In this document: piece by piece, positions 23,829 through 32,291 of the stretch
How positions within the stretch are numbered: the first letter of the stretch is position 1
Layout of the letters: every line of letters starts with the position of its first letter
Assembly (NCBI GenBank): GCA_902790215.1
Contig: CADAQX010000013.1
Span: 1-53,366, forward strand
Length of the DNA: 53,366 bases
DNA from: an uncultured Bacteroidota bacterium
GTDB taxonomy: Bacteria; Bacteroidota; Bacteroidia; Bacteroidales; P3
Reading direction: 5' to 3'
The notes under the pieces: generated by a model
What the model was told of the DNA's origin: nothing
Databases searched by the model: none
The model's input: only the letters and a program-made list of their open reading frames with translations
Made by a program: the position numbers and the translations under genes

Positions 23829-24680
23829 TTATTGCATTACTGTTAAGGGGTGGTCAACAGCCAGACGGTTCACGTCGACGTTCTCGACGAGTTTGCCGTC
23901 CACCTTGATGTCGCCGATGGGGTAGTTGGGCATCATGTTGTCTTCCATCCACTTGTTGGCCTGTACGGGGGTCATCTTCCAGCCGCTGTTGCAGTTGGAC
24001 AGAATCTCGACGAAGCTGAGGCCTTTTTTCAGTTTCTGGTTTTCGAAAGCCTTGCGGATAGCGGCTTTGGCTTTGCGCACGGCGGCGGGGTTCTGCACGC
24101 TCTGGCGGGTCACGTAGTAGGTGCCGGGCAGTGTGGAGATGAGCTCGGTGATGCGCAGGGGATAGCCGTTGAGGTCAACGCGGCGGCCATAGGGAGTGGT
24201 GGCACTCTTCATGCCGATGAGGGTGGTGGGAGCCATCTGGCCACCGGTCATACCGTAGATACCGTTGTTGACGAAAATCATGGTGATGTTCTCACCGCGG
24301 TTGCAAGCGTGGATGGTTTCGGCGGTACCGATAGCGGCCAAGTCGCCGTCGCCCTGATAGGTGAACACGAAGGTGTCGGGGTTCAGACGCTTGATAGCGG
24401 TAGCCAGTGCGGGAGCACGGCCGTGGGCAGCCTCCTGGAAGTCCACGTCAAAATAGTTGTAAGCCAAAACGGAGCATCCGACGGGCGATACGCCGACGGT
24501 CTTGTCCTGAATACCCATCTCGTCGATAACCTCGGCAATGAGACGGTGGGTGGTGCCGTGACCGCAACCCGGGCAGTAGTGCATGACTGCGTCGGTGAGA
24601 ACTTTGGTCTTGGTGTAAACCTCGGTGTAACCTTGGTTCAGCAGCTCTTGTTTGCGAGCCTCTATATCTGTATTTGCCAT
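23829..24680 (-). CDS. 2-oxoacid:ferredoxin oxidoreductase, TPP-binding beta subunit
   Basis: A 283-residue beta subunit. It has the CPGCGHGTTHRLIAEV motif near residue 37 and the thiamine-pyrophosphate/Mg site in YQGDGDLAAIG ... NNGIYGMTGGQ. Length and motifs fit the KorB/VorA-type chain. It follows the alpha gene by 9 bp, so the stoichiometric complex is made from one message. No cysteine-rich ferredoxin extension is present; the separate 72-residue delta subunit supplies the clusters. Confidence 0.94.
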   Translation of the reverse strand: MANTDIEARKQELLNQGYTEVYTKTKVLTDAVMHYCPGCGHGTTHRLIAEVIDEMGIQDKTVGVSPVGCSVLAYNYFDVDFQEAAHGRAPALATAIKRLNPDTFVFTYQGDGDLAAIGTAETIHACNRGENITMIFVNNGIYGMTGGQMAPTTLIGMKSATTPYGRRVDLNGYPLRITELISTLPGTYYVTRQSVQNPAAVRKAKAAIRKAFENQKLKKGLSFVEILSNCNSGWKMTPVQANKWMEDNMMPNYPIGDIKVDGKLVENVDVNRLAVDHPLTVMQ

Positions 24681-24689
24681 ATTGATTTC

Positions 24690-25772
24690 TTATTTAATGA
24701 TTTTGTTTTCAAGTGCTTCAAGAACCTCTGTCGGGGTGGGGATGATACCGCCGAAACGACCGAAGTGCTCGGTCTTCACACCGCAGCTGGTGGCAATCTT
24801 CACGTCCTCGATCATCTGGCCGGCGCTCATTTCAACGCAGAGGATACCCTTTACGTGTTTGGCAACCTCGGCCAGCTGTTTGGTCGGGAAGGGGAAGAGG
24901 GTGATGAGGCGGAAAAGACCAACCTTGATGCCTTTTTCGCGAGCCATCTGCATAGCCTTCATGGCAATACGGCTGCTGGAACCGTAAGCTACAAAGATAT
25001 AGTCGGCGTCTTCGCAGTTGAGCATCTCGTAGCGGACTTCTTTCTCTTTCATCTCAGCGTACTTGGCCTGCAGTTTGTGGTTGAACACTTCCTGGCGTGA
25101 GGACTCAAGTTCGAGCGAGGTGATGATGTTGTGGGGACGGTTGGCGGGTTTTCCCCAGGTGCCCCAAGGAGCGTTCTTGCGGCGTTCTTCCTCCGTCCAG
25201 CGGGGGATGTAGTCGCGGGTGTAGAGTTTCTCCATGCACTGTCCGATAGCACCGTCGGAGAGGATGAGGACGGGGTTGCGATATTTGAAGGCGATATCCC
25301 AAGCGTCGAAGACGAAGTCGTACATTTCCTGCACGCTGGCGGGAGCGAGGGTGTAGAGCTGATAGTCACCGTGACCACCGCCCTTTACGCTCTGGAAATA
25401 GTCGCTCTGCGAAGGCTGGATGGTGCCAAGACCGGGACCGCCACGCATTACGTTAACAATCAAGCAGGGAATTTCGGCGCCGGCGAGGTAGGTGAGACCT
25501 TCCTGCATCAGCGAGATTCCGGGAGAGGAGGAAGAGGTGGCCACCTTTTTGCCTGTGGCAGCACCGCCGTACACCATATTGATGGAAGCTACTTCCGATT
25601 CAGCCTGCAGGACAACCATACCGGTATCTTCCCAAGGTTTCTCGGCCATAAGAGTTTCCATAACTTCCGACTGCGGGGTGATGGGATAGCCGAAGTAGCC
25701 GTCCGTACCACTGGCAATCATAGCGCGGGCAATAGCTTCATTGCCCTTCATCAGTTTCAGTTCTTTTGCCAT
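24690..25772 (-). CDS. vorB: 2-oxoacid:ferredoxin oxidoreductase, alpha subunit (VorB-like)
   Basis: A 360-residue alpha subunit with the characteristic N-terminus KGNEAIARAMIASGTDGYFGYPITP, the EVASINMVYGGAATGKK segment and the RGGPGLGTIQPSQSDYFQ loop. This form (no fused gamma, ~360 residues) is usually annotated VorB, 3-methyl-2-oxobutanoate dehydrogenase, in Bacteroidota. Substrate preference cannot be proven from sequence; 2-oxoglutarate is the main alternative. It lies between delta (20 bp) and beta (9 bp) genes. Confidence 0.92.
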   Translation of the reverse strand: MAKELKLMKGNEAIARAMIASGTDGYFGYPITPQSEVMETLMAEKPWEDTGMVVLQAESEVASINMVYGGAATGKKVATSSSSPGISLMQEGLTYLAGAEIPCLIVNVMRGGPGLGTIQPSQSDYFQSVKGGGHGDYQLYTLAPASVQEMYDFVFDAWDIAFKYRNPVLILSDGAIGQCMEKLYTRDYIPRWTEEERRKNAPWGTWGKPANRPHNIITSLELESSRQEVFNHKLQAKYAEMKEKEVRYEMLNCEDADYIFVAYGSSSRIAMKAMQMAREKGIKVGLFRLITLFPFPTKQLAEVAKHVKGILCVEMSAGQMIEDVKIATSCGVKTEHFGRFGGIIPTPTEVLEALENKIIK

Positions 25773-25792
25773 GTTATTTCTCTTTTACTTGT

Positions 25793-26011
25793 TTAACACT
25801 TGATTTTGTAGACGGAGATAACGCCGTCGGGGCATACCATTGCGCAGCTGGCGCAGCCGATGCACTTGTCATTTACGACTTGGGTGTAGTTGTAACCTTT
25901 GCCGTTTACATTTTTCGACAGCTCGAGACACTGCATCGGGCAGGCAGCGAGGCATACGCCGCAGCCTTTACAATGCTCGGTATCGATTACGATTTGTCCT
26001 TTAAATGCCAT
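25793..26011 (-). CDS. 2-oxoacid:ferredoxin oxidoreductase, delta (2x[4Fe-4S]) subunit
   Basis: A 72-residue ferredoxin-like chain with two complete CxxCxxCxxxCP motifs: CKGCGVCLAACP near residue 14 and CIGCASCAMVCP near residue 51. It transfers electrons from the TPP site to soluble ferredoxin. First gene of the operon, with a TATCTTTG promoter box about 58 bp upstream. Confidence 0.95.
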   Translation of the reverse strand: MAFKGQIVIDTEHCKGCGVCLAACPMQCLELSKNVNGKGYNYTQVVNDKCIGCASCAMVCPDGVISVYKIKC

Positions 26012-26068
26012 AATATTAGATTTATGTGATTAATAATTGTTGTAATGAAGTCTCATTTTTCCATTTTG

Positions 26069-26076
26069 CAAAGATA
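26069..26076 (-). promoter_or_regulatory. -7 box (TATCTTTG) for the 2-oxoacid oxidoreductase operon
   Basis: The minus-strand TATCTTTG, with a weak CTTG about 16 bp further upstream. The rest of the gap to parE (26077-26421) shows no gene or RNA that I can support. Confidence 0.7.
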
Positions 26077-26421
26077 CAACTTTTTTTTCATACAAGAAAA
26101 TAAAAGTTTATTTAAATGCTTATGCTGTCGCTCTGTTGTATTTCATATGGGGGAAAAAGACTTTGTCAGTAAAATGATATATTGGTTTCAGTTTGTTGAT
26201 AATCAGTAAGAAAATGGTTTGTGCCATATAAAAGGAGGAATCTTCTCTTTGTGTTGTGGATGGTAGGCTGTTAAATATCGGCTGCCTGTTAATTTAGTGG
26301 TGTGAGGGTGATGCGATGAATGAGAGTGGAATGGAGGTATGGGGAACGGGGAAGTTTTTTTTCAACAGGTGTTGTGGAGAAAAAAGATGCGGAGCAGGCG
26401 TGCTGTGTTATGTTTTTTTTG

Positions 26422-26429
26422 TATTTTTG
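26422..26429 (+). promoter_or_regulatory. Candidate -7 box (TATTTTTG) for parE
   Basis: TATTTTTG, 22 bp upstream of the chosen parE ATG. It lies inside any longer parE frame and so supports the downstream start. Confidence 0.6.
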
Positions 26430-26451
26430 CATTTTCAAATTTTCTGCTGCA

Positions 26452-28368
26452 ATGGAAGACGACAACATCCAGATTGGGAACCCTGCCGCCAGTTACGATG
26501 ACGACAGTATTGTACATCTCGAAGATATGGAACATATCCGGTTGCGTCCGGGTATGTATATAGGCAAGTTGGGCGATGGCTCGTCGCACGACGACGGCAT
26601 TTATGTCCTAATCAAAGAGGTGATTGATAATGCTATCGACGAGTTCACATCCGGATTCGGCAAGCGTATAGATATGACCATCAATTTTAGCGAGCGCAAA
26701 GTGAGCATCCGCGACTACGGCCGCGGTATCCCATTGCTTAAAATGGTGGAGGCCGTGAGCAAACTCAACACGGGTGCAAAGTACGACAGCAAGGTGTTTC
26801 AGAAATCGGTGGGCTTGAACGGTGTGGGTACCAAGGCGGTGAACGCTTTGTCAAGTTGGTTCAAGGTCCAGTCATTCCGTGACGGCAAGACTCGTTGTGC
26901 GGAGTTTTGCGAGGGTGAGCTGACGTCCGACAGCGACATTATCGATTATCGTCCCGACAGCGAGCTGGAGGCAACCGGCACACTGGTGGAATTTGTGCCC
27001 GACAGCAAGCTTTTTGGCAATTACCATTTCATCAGCGAATATGTAGAACGTCGGGTGTGGAACTATTGTTATTTGAATCGGGGGCTGACGTTCTATTACA
27101 ATGGCAACCGCTACTATTCCAAGAACGGCTTGCTCGACCTGCTGGAACACAACATGGAGGGCGAGCCGCTGTATCCCGTCATCCATATCAAGGATGAGGA
27201 TTTCGAGGCGGCATTTACACATGTCAACGGGCAAAATAGCGACTATTACTACAGCTTTGTCAATGGTCAGCACACTACGGAGGGCGGCACGCACCAGAGT
27301 GCCTTCCGCGAAGGATATGCCCGTGTGGTGAAGGAGTTCTACAACAAGAAAGAGTTCGCACCTGAGGATATACGTCAGGGGTTGGTATGCGCCCTGTGTG
27401 TGCGTATCCAGGAGCCGGTGTTTGAAGCGCAGACCAAAACCAAACTCGGCTCCACCCATTTGGCCCCCAATAATAAAGACGGCAGCAACGATAGTCCATA
27501 CCTCAAAACTTATGTGCATGACATTCTCAAACGCCACCTCGACAACTACCTCCACATGCATAGCGACACCGCCGACATCCTGCTTGAGAAAATCCAGCGC
27601 AACGAGAGAGAGCGCAAGAGCATTGCTGGCATCAAGAAGCTGGCCAAGGAGAGCAGCAAGAAGGCAAGCCTCAACAACAGCAAGTTGCGCGACTGCCATG
27701 TGCATTACAACAGCAATCACGAGCGCAGGCTTGAAAGCACTATCTTCATTACCGAGGGTCTTTCGGCCAGCGGCAGCATTACCAAGAGCCGTGATGTGGA
27801 GACACAGGCGGTGTTTAGCCTGCGGGGAAAGCCGCTGAACACCGTGAAGTCGAATAAGGCCGACATATACCAGAACGAGGAGTTGAATCTGCTGCATAAC
27901 GCCCTCGACATCGATGAGGGGATGGAGAACCTTCGCTACAACAATGTGGTGATTGCCACCGATGCCGATGTGGACGGCATGCACATCCGTCTGCTGCTGC
28001 TCACTTTCTTCCTGAAGTTCTATCCCGAGTTGGTGCGGCAGGGCCATGTCTATATCCTGCAGACGCCGCTGTTCCGTGTCCGCAACAAACAGAAGACAAA
28101 GTACTGCTACAGCGATGAGGAGCGTATTGAAGCCATCAACAGCATCAGCAATCCCGAGATTACTCGCTTTAAAGGTCTCGGTGAGATCTCGCCTGACGAG
28201 TTCAAGGGGTTCATCAACCAGGACATGCGTCTCGACCCCGTGATTCTTCACAAGGATTTTGACACGCAGGGTGTGTTGACTTTCTACATGGACAAGAACA
28301 CATCTGAGCGCCGTGCGTTTATTATGCGCAATCTCCGTGTAGAGGATGACGAGAGCATCATGGTTTGA
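26452..28368 (+). CDS. parE: DNA topoisomerase IV subunit B (ParE-type)
   Basis: A 638-residue type IIA topoisomerase ATPase/TOPRIM subunit. The GHKL ATPase is at about 30-230 ([29 protein letters not shown]), the transducer to ~400, and the TOPRIM at ~425-540 with the catalytic E435 and TDADVDGMH. The usual EGDSA is here E435-G-L437-S-A, a Leu for Asp. The C-terminus has the compact ParE ending rather than the longer GyrB insert. The start MEDDNIQIG follows the -7 box; a longer frame from 26320 has no similarity. The partner parC is not in the window. The 3' end overlaps the convergent gene by 11 bp. Confidence 0.92.
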   Translation: MEDDNIQIGNPAASYDDDSIVHLEDMEHIRLRPGMYIGKLGDGSSHDDGIYVLIKEVIDNAIDEFTSGFGKRIDMTINFSERKVSIRDYGRGIPLLKMVEAVSKLNTGAKYDSKVFQKSVGLNGVGTKAVNALSSWFKVQSFRDGKTRCAEFCEGELTSDSDIIDYRPDSELEATGTLVEFVPDSKLFGNYHFISEYVERRVWNYCYLNRGLTFYYNGNRYYSKNGLLDLLEHNMEGEPLYPVIHIKDEDFEAAFTHVNGQNSDYYYSFVNGQHTTEGGTHQSAFREGYARVVKEFYNKKEFAPEDIRQGLVCALCVRIQEPVFEAQTKTKLGSTHLAPNNKDGSNDSPYLKTYVHDILKRHLDNYLHMHSDTADILLEKIQRNERERKSIAGIKKLAKESSKKASLNNSKLRDCHVHYNSNHERRLESTIFITEGLSASGSITKSRDVETQAVFSLRGKPLNTVKSNKADIYQNEELNLLHNALDIDEGMENLRYNNVVIATDADVDGMHIRLLLLTFFLKFYPELVRQGHVYILQTPLFRVRNKQKTKYCYSDEERIEAINSISNPEITRFKGLGEISPDEFKGFINQDMRLDPVILHKDFDTQGVLTFYMDKNTSERRAFIMRNLRVEDDESIMV

Positions 28369-28999
28369 CGGGCTGCAGACTGTCCCAGTCCCATTCATCC
28401 ACCTCGGTATTGGCTGGCCGGAAAGGCGTTGCAAAGATATATTTCCAGTTGTTCCAGCTGTCTTGGTGGAAGTGATGAGGAAAACCACTATAGGTGCTAA
28501 TGTCCTCTATAAGTAGTTTGTATCTCTTGGCGCGGAAGCCTCCATTTGTCATTATGTTGGGGGTCAGGGTAAAGCCATAGGGTCGCCCCTTTATTCTGAA
28601 TGACAGGGTGGGGCCGCTGGAGAGTGTCAATTCGGTGATTTCATCCCAACGGAAGAAGTGCCGGCGCAACGAAAACGGGCCGCGGAAGTCCTCGGTGTTC
28701 ACCGTTGAGAGGTACATTCCCTCTTTGTTCAGTGCCAGTACGGTGCGTCGTCCGCCGATGAAGACGGCCACACAGGCTGCAATATGAGCAATCAGAATCA
28801 CCAAGAGTGTCCAATAGGATTTCCATAAGTCGGGTGTCTCAATGGATTCCATGATTATCATCAGTAGAAGTCCCAACCAAATCAACGTGATAGCAATAAT
28901 AGTGATGTTTACTGCCTCGTTGTGCAGTGGGTTGCGAATGACTTTGACATCGGGCCTTTGCAAGAGTTTTTCGACTGCCTGGGTGGTGAGGGTATTCAT
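28358..28999 (-). CDS. Two-TM membrane protein of unknown function
   Basis: 213 residues. A cytosolic N-terminus of ~28 residues is followed by two hydrophobic spans at about 30-50 ([21 protein letters not shown]) and 61-85 ([23 protein letters not shown]). The C-terminal domain is beta-rich ([32 protein letters not shown]), which resembles the PH-like domains that follow two TM segments in many bacterial membrane proteins; that is a guess from pattern. It ends within the parE 3' end (11-bp convergent overlap). Confidence 0.7.
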   Translation of the reverse strand: MNTLTTQAVEKLLQRPDVKVIRNPLHNEAVNITIIAITLIWLGLLLMIIMESIETPDLWKSYWTLLVILIAHIAACVAVFIGGRRTVLALNKEGMYLSTVNTEDFRGPFSLRRHFFRWDEITELTLSSGPTLSFRIKGRPYGFTLTPNIMTNGGFRAKRYKLLIEDISTYSGFPHHFHQDSWNNWKYIFATPFRPANTEVDEWDWDSLQPVKP

Positions 29000-29074
29000 T
29001 AAGGCGGAAAGAAAAAAGATATACTTGAGGAGCGGCGCGAAGCTGCAGGTACCGTCCGCTTTACTAGTCCTGTT

Positions 29075-31321
29075 TTATTGGAGGCGAATCAGCCGAACAT
29101 GGTCGAGCATGGCGCGGTTGACACCTTGTGCGTTCATGTTCTCGTTGGCCAGCTCATAGATAAGCACAATGGTTTGGGACCCTTTCTCCAGATGTAGGCG
29201 GATAGGGGTGCTGTAGCCCCAATCGTTCCAGATGTCTTTGCCTCTTTGCGGGAAAACGATGCTCCCCATGCATTTGTTGTTATGCCACAACATACGGGTG
29301 GCACACATGTCGCCTCTCACGGGGCTTCCACTGCCGTTGGCATAGCGGAAATCAATCAGGTAATCGCCCTCTGTCGGTATGTCGAGGGTGATGTCTATGC
29401 GAGTGTTATCGGAAGTGGTAATCTCCACTGCTCCGTTGCCACTATACCCTTTGCAGGCGGCAAACGAGGTGGCGGGAGCAAAACGGGTCATGTCGTATTG
29501 CTGCATGTTGGCAAGGTCGTAGTGGGCGAGGGGTTGGCTGGCGAAACTCTCTGTACCGTCTTCGCTGACGGCAACGACCTGATAGTCGGCATAGCCTTCC
29601 TCGTCGGGAATGTCGAAGTGGTTGCCATTGATAAACCCTTCCGGTTGGATGGCCACGGTATTGCCGTTTCGCAGAATCTTGTATTCTTTGCTGCCATGGA
29701 CTTGTTGCCATGCAATGCGGCTGGCACCGTCGAACCACACCCTTGGTGTCTCGGGCGAGAAGGTCAGTGGCTGGGGCTTGGAGAGGTCGTTGTAGGCAAA
29801 CTCCCCGTTCATTACAAGGCGCACGCTGTGGCGTCCGGTCAAGGATGCGGGCAGGAAAGCTTTGTTTTGTTTCTTTCCGTCAATGTAGCATGCCCGCACC
29901 TGGTCGCCGAATCCTTGTATGCTGATATCCAATATGGCTTTACGGTAGCGGAAGTTGTTCACTTGGTTCTTGCCCGACCATATGCGGGGTATTACCGGGT
30001 GGAATGCAATGCCGTCTTCCTCAAGTGCGATGCCGGCTATTGTCCGTTGGGCGATGCTGAGTGTTGCTGCAATGCTGAGCAGGGGGGAGGAAGAATTGGC
30101 GGCAGCGATGGGTTCGCCGTCGGTGGCGGAAAAGAGATCGGTGTGGGATGCATTCAAGGCAACAGGGCGGTATATTGAGGCCATGCTGTGTGTCACGGCT
30201 TGCGGATTCCCGGCCACAGTGGCTGCCCATAGCCAGTAGGCCTGAATGTAGGGCCATACAGCGGAATTGTGATAACTGTATATGTTGGGAATCTGTGGGC
30301 TGAAGCACGGTACACCATAGGGCGAGGCGTATGAGGTGGTAACAATGCGGCGTGCACGCACTGGGTCTGCGATGCCGAAGATGATGCAGAGCGCTTGCCC
30401 CAGAGCGTCGCTGCGGGATGAGGCCACAAGACTTGTGCGGCCATAAAGGTATTGGCTGTAGCACCCTTTGCTTTCAATCCACAGGCGGGCGTTGATGGCC
30501 TCTTTGATGCGGTTGGCGCGCTGCTGGTACTGTGTTGCGCTGGTGGCGTCGCCGCAGAGTTTGGCCATGCGCGCGGCAATCTCGTAGGCGCGGAAAAAGA
30601 GTGCATTGGTGCTGAGACACTCCGACTGCGATATGTCGGCTGGCTGCATCCAGTAAGGATATACCTCCTTGCGGCAGTCGGCCAGCGAGGTCTCGCCGCG
30701 CACCAGGCCTGTCTCGGGGTCGAATATCATGTCCTCGTCTTGCGACAGGCTGTGGCGTACAATCTCATAGCAGCGTTTCAGCCATTGCCTGTCACCGGTG
30801 GCAAGATACACCTCCCAGGCGGCTGTCACCCACACTATGCGGTCGGTGCCCACAGGCCATGCCCCGCCAGTGCCGGCATCCTGCACAATTTGGCCTTGCC
30901 GCACCCTTTTCATCAGGCTGCGCTGGGCCGTGACCGGGTCGATGCTGGCTAACGAAAGAGTCGTGGCATAGGCAATGTCGCGGGTTCCTATGCCGTCCTT
31001 GTCGGTGCTGATGCACCAGGTGCTGTCGTGTCCCGGAATGTTGGACAGCTCTTCAATGGCCATGTTATGGATGGTGGTGCTCACCCCCATGTCGCTCGAC
31101 AGGGAGGGATAGTTGTTGGCCGGGGACCGCTGTAGCCATTTGCGCTGCCCGATGGTGCTGGTCAGTGCATTGTCGGCGACTATGTCGGCATGGTTCTTCC
31201 CCTCCACCACTTTGCGGGGGTATAGGGTGAACACTTCGGACTCGTATAGGGGCGCATCCTGTGCCATGGCTCCGGCGAAAACCATGACAAAGAACAATAT
31301 GACAGGGAGTTTTCTAAACAT
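29075..31321 (-). CDS. Secreted six-hairpin glycosidase-like protein with C-terminal carbohydrate-binding-like domain
   Basis: 748 residues with a signal peptide 1-19 (MFRKLPVILFFVMVFAGAMA|Q). Residues ~90-450 look like an (alpha/alpha)6 catalytic barrel of the glycogen-debranching/MGH1/GH63 type (RDIAYATTLSLASID, GTGGAWPVGTDRIVWVTAAWEVY, YHNSAVWPYIQAYWLWA). A beta-sandwich and a fibronectin-like segment follow (~540-620), then a C-terminal CBM6/35-like domain (~625-748; GDYLIDFRYANGSG, LEKGSQTIVLIYE). It probably trims a carbohydrate outside the cytoplasm; the substrate is unknown and no susCD pair is adjacent. I chose MFRKLPV because the -7 box lies upstream and this gives a clean signal peptide. 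Confidence 0.78.
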   Translation of the reverse strand: MFRKLPVILFFVMVFAGAMAQDAPLYESEVFTLYPRKVVEGKNHADIVADNALTSTIGQRKWLQRSPANNYPSLSSDMGVSTTIHNMAIEELSNIPGHDSTWCISTDKDGIGTRDIAYATTLSLASIDPVTAQRSLMKRVRQGQIVQDAGTGGAWPVGTDRIVWVTAAWEVYLATGDRQWLKRCYEIVRHSLSQDEDMIFDPETGLVRGETSLADCRKEVYPYWMQPADISQSECLSTNALFFRAYEIAARMAKLCGDATSATQYQQRANRIKEAINARLWIESKGCYSQYLYGRTSLVASSRSDALGQALCIIFGIADPVRARRIVTTSYASPYGVPCFSPQIPNIYSYHNSAVWPYIQAYWLWAATVAGNPQAVTHSMASIYRPVALNASHTDLFSATDGEPIAAANSSSPLLSIAATLSIAQRTIAGIALEEDGIAFHPVIPRIWSGKNQVNNFRYRKAILDISIQGFGDQVRACYIDGKKQNKAFLPASLTGRHSVRLVMNGEFAYNDLSKPQPLTFSPETPRVWFDGASRIAWQQVHGSKEYKILRNGNTVAIQPEGFINGNHFDIPDEEGYADYQVVAVSEDGTESFASQPLAHYDLANMQQYDMTRFAPATSFAACKGYSGNGAVEITTSDNTRIDITLDIPTEGDYLIDFRYANGSGSPVRGDMCATRMLWHNNKCMGSIVFPQRGKDIWNDWGYSTPIRLHLEKGSQTIVLIYELANENMNAQGVNRAMLDHVRLIRLQ

Positions 31322-31341
31322 TCTATATTTTTTTTGTATTG

Positions 31342-31349
31342 CAAAGATA
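31342..31349 (-). promoter_or_regulatory. -7 box (TATCTTTG) for the glycosidase-like gene
   Basis: The minus-strand TATCTTTG is 20 bp upstream of the chosen start codon and divergent from the box at 31402. Confidence 0.7.
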
Positions 31350-31360
31350 CGAAGAAAAAT

Positions 31361-31389
31361 GAAAATTGAGAATTGAAAATTGAGAATTG
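31361..31389. repeat. Short heptamer-like repeat between divergent promoters
   Basis: GAAAATTGAGAATT occurs twice in tandem (period 14, two heptamers), the same type of unit as at 1592-1657. It sits exactly between two divergent TATCTTTG boxes. Confidence 0.75.
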
Positions 31390-31401
31390 CAAAAAAAGTC
31401 G

Positions 31402-31409
31402 TATCTTTG
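31402..31409 (+). promoter_or_regulatory. -7 box (TATCTTTG) for the 31443 gene
   Basis: TATCTTTG, 33 bp upstream of the ATG at 31443, preceded by A/T-rich sequence. Confidence 0.7.
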
Positions 31410-31442
31410 CAGACGGAAAATAAACAACTAATACCCGCTACT

Positions 31443-31694
31443 ATGGAAGATAACGAATTAGAAGACATCATTGCCAGAGAACTGTGCGATGTGCTTGACG
31501 AGCCTGAGGCTTATCTTGATTGTGTACTGGCTATCAACAGAAAGACTCACGAAGTGGTCATTGCCGCGCCTGCGTCGCTCACCAAGGAGTTCGACACCTA
31601 TCCCATAGACTCCTTTATTACCAACAACGACGAGGACGAAATCGACCTTGATCTTTCCGAAATCAGCTACGTGGCCAGCCGCTACGAGTATTGA
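31443..31694 (+). CDS. Small acidic hypothetical protein
   Basis: 83 residues, strongly acidic, no membrane segment or signal peptide, ending LDLSEISYVASRYEY. No family recognised. The start MEDNELEDII follows the -7 box; a longer frame would cross it. The next gene, a UDG-superfamily protein, starts within 10 bp, so they are co-transcribed. A DNA-mimic role is conceivable from charge and neighbour but unsupported otherwise. Confidence 0.7.
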   Translation: MEDNELEDIIARELCDVLDEPEAYLDCVLAINRKTHEVVIAAPASLTKEFDTYPIDSFITNNDEDEIDLDLSEISYVASRYEY

Positions 31695-31703
31695 CACTTG
31701 GCA

Positions 31704-32291
31704 ATGCCGGATATCGAGGTGCATCCCCTTCAGCCGTTCCTACCGCAGCAGGCGCGGCTGTTGATGCTGGGCAGTTTTCCGCCACCCCGTGCGCGGTGGT
31801 GCATGGACTTCTTTTATCCCAACCGCACCAACATGATGTGGGAGATATTCGGGATTGTCTTCTTCAATGATGCCTCCCGCCTGGTGGATGCCGAACACAA
31901 GACCTTCCGCCAGAAGGAGATTGTCCGTCTTCTCAACGAGCGGGGTATAGCCATCTTCGACACGGCCACGGCAGTGCGCCGACTGCAGGGCAACGCATCC
32001 GACAAATATCTCGAAGTGGTGGAAAAAACCGACATCCCCGCGCTGCTATCCCAAATCCCGTTTTGCCATGATATTGTCTGTACCGGGCAGAAATCAGCCC
32101 AGACACTCTGCGAAGACTATGCCGCCACGGTGCCGCCTATGGGTGAGGCCAGCGCGTTCTCTATTGCGGGTCGCGAAATGCACCTCTGGCGCATGCCCTC
32201 GTCTTCCAGGGCATTCCCAATGAAGATAGAAGAGAAAGCCCGCTATTACCGGTCTATGATGCAGCAGGTGGGGTGCCTTTCTTCAGAATAA
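31704..32291 (+). CDS. Uracil-DNA-glycosylase-superfamily protein
   Basis: A 195-residue protein of the UDG fold. Motifs: LLMLGSFPPPRARWCMDFFY at residues ~19-38 (the LGSFPP loop corresponds to the GxxPG-like catalytic segment), YPNRTNMMWEIFG, and a C-terminal RMPSSSRAFP loop equivalent to the H/M-PSPS-x-R DNA-intercalation motif. These resemble the Mug/SMUG2-like branch, which removes damaged or mismatched pyrimidines. Start ambiguity: TTG at 31698 (two codons earlier) or ATG at 31704; I used the ATG. The last 38 bp overlap the convergent metallophosphoesterase gene. Confidence 0.8.
   Translation: MPDIEVHPLQPFLPQQARLLMLGSFPPPRARWCMDFFYPNRTNMMWEIFGIVFFNDASRLVDAEHKTFRQKEIVRLLNERGIAIFDTATAVRRLQGNASDKYLEVVEKTDIPALLSQIPFCHDIVCTGQKSAQTLCEDYAATVPPMGEASAFSIAGREMHLWRMPSSSRAFPMKIEEKARYYRSMMQQVGCLSSE

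Noticed and set aside
26077-26421. A small gene or RNA in the gap before parE
   Set aside because: Only short frames without ribosome-binding context, and no stable hairpin or repeat that I could support.
28369-28488. Antisense extension of a long frame opposite parE
   Set aside because: Shadow of parE; the supported minus-strand gene here is the 28358-28999 membrane protein.
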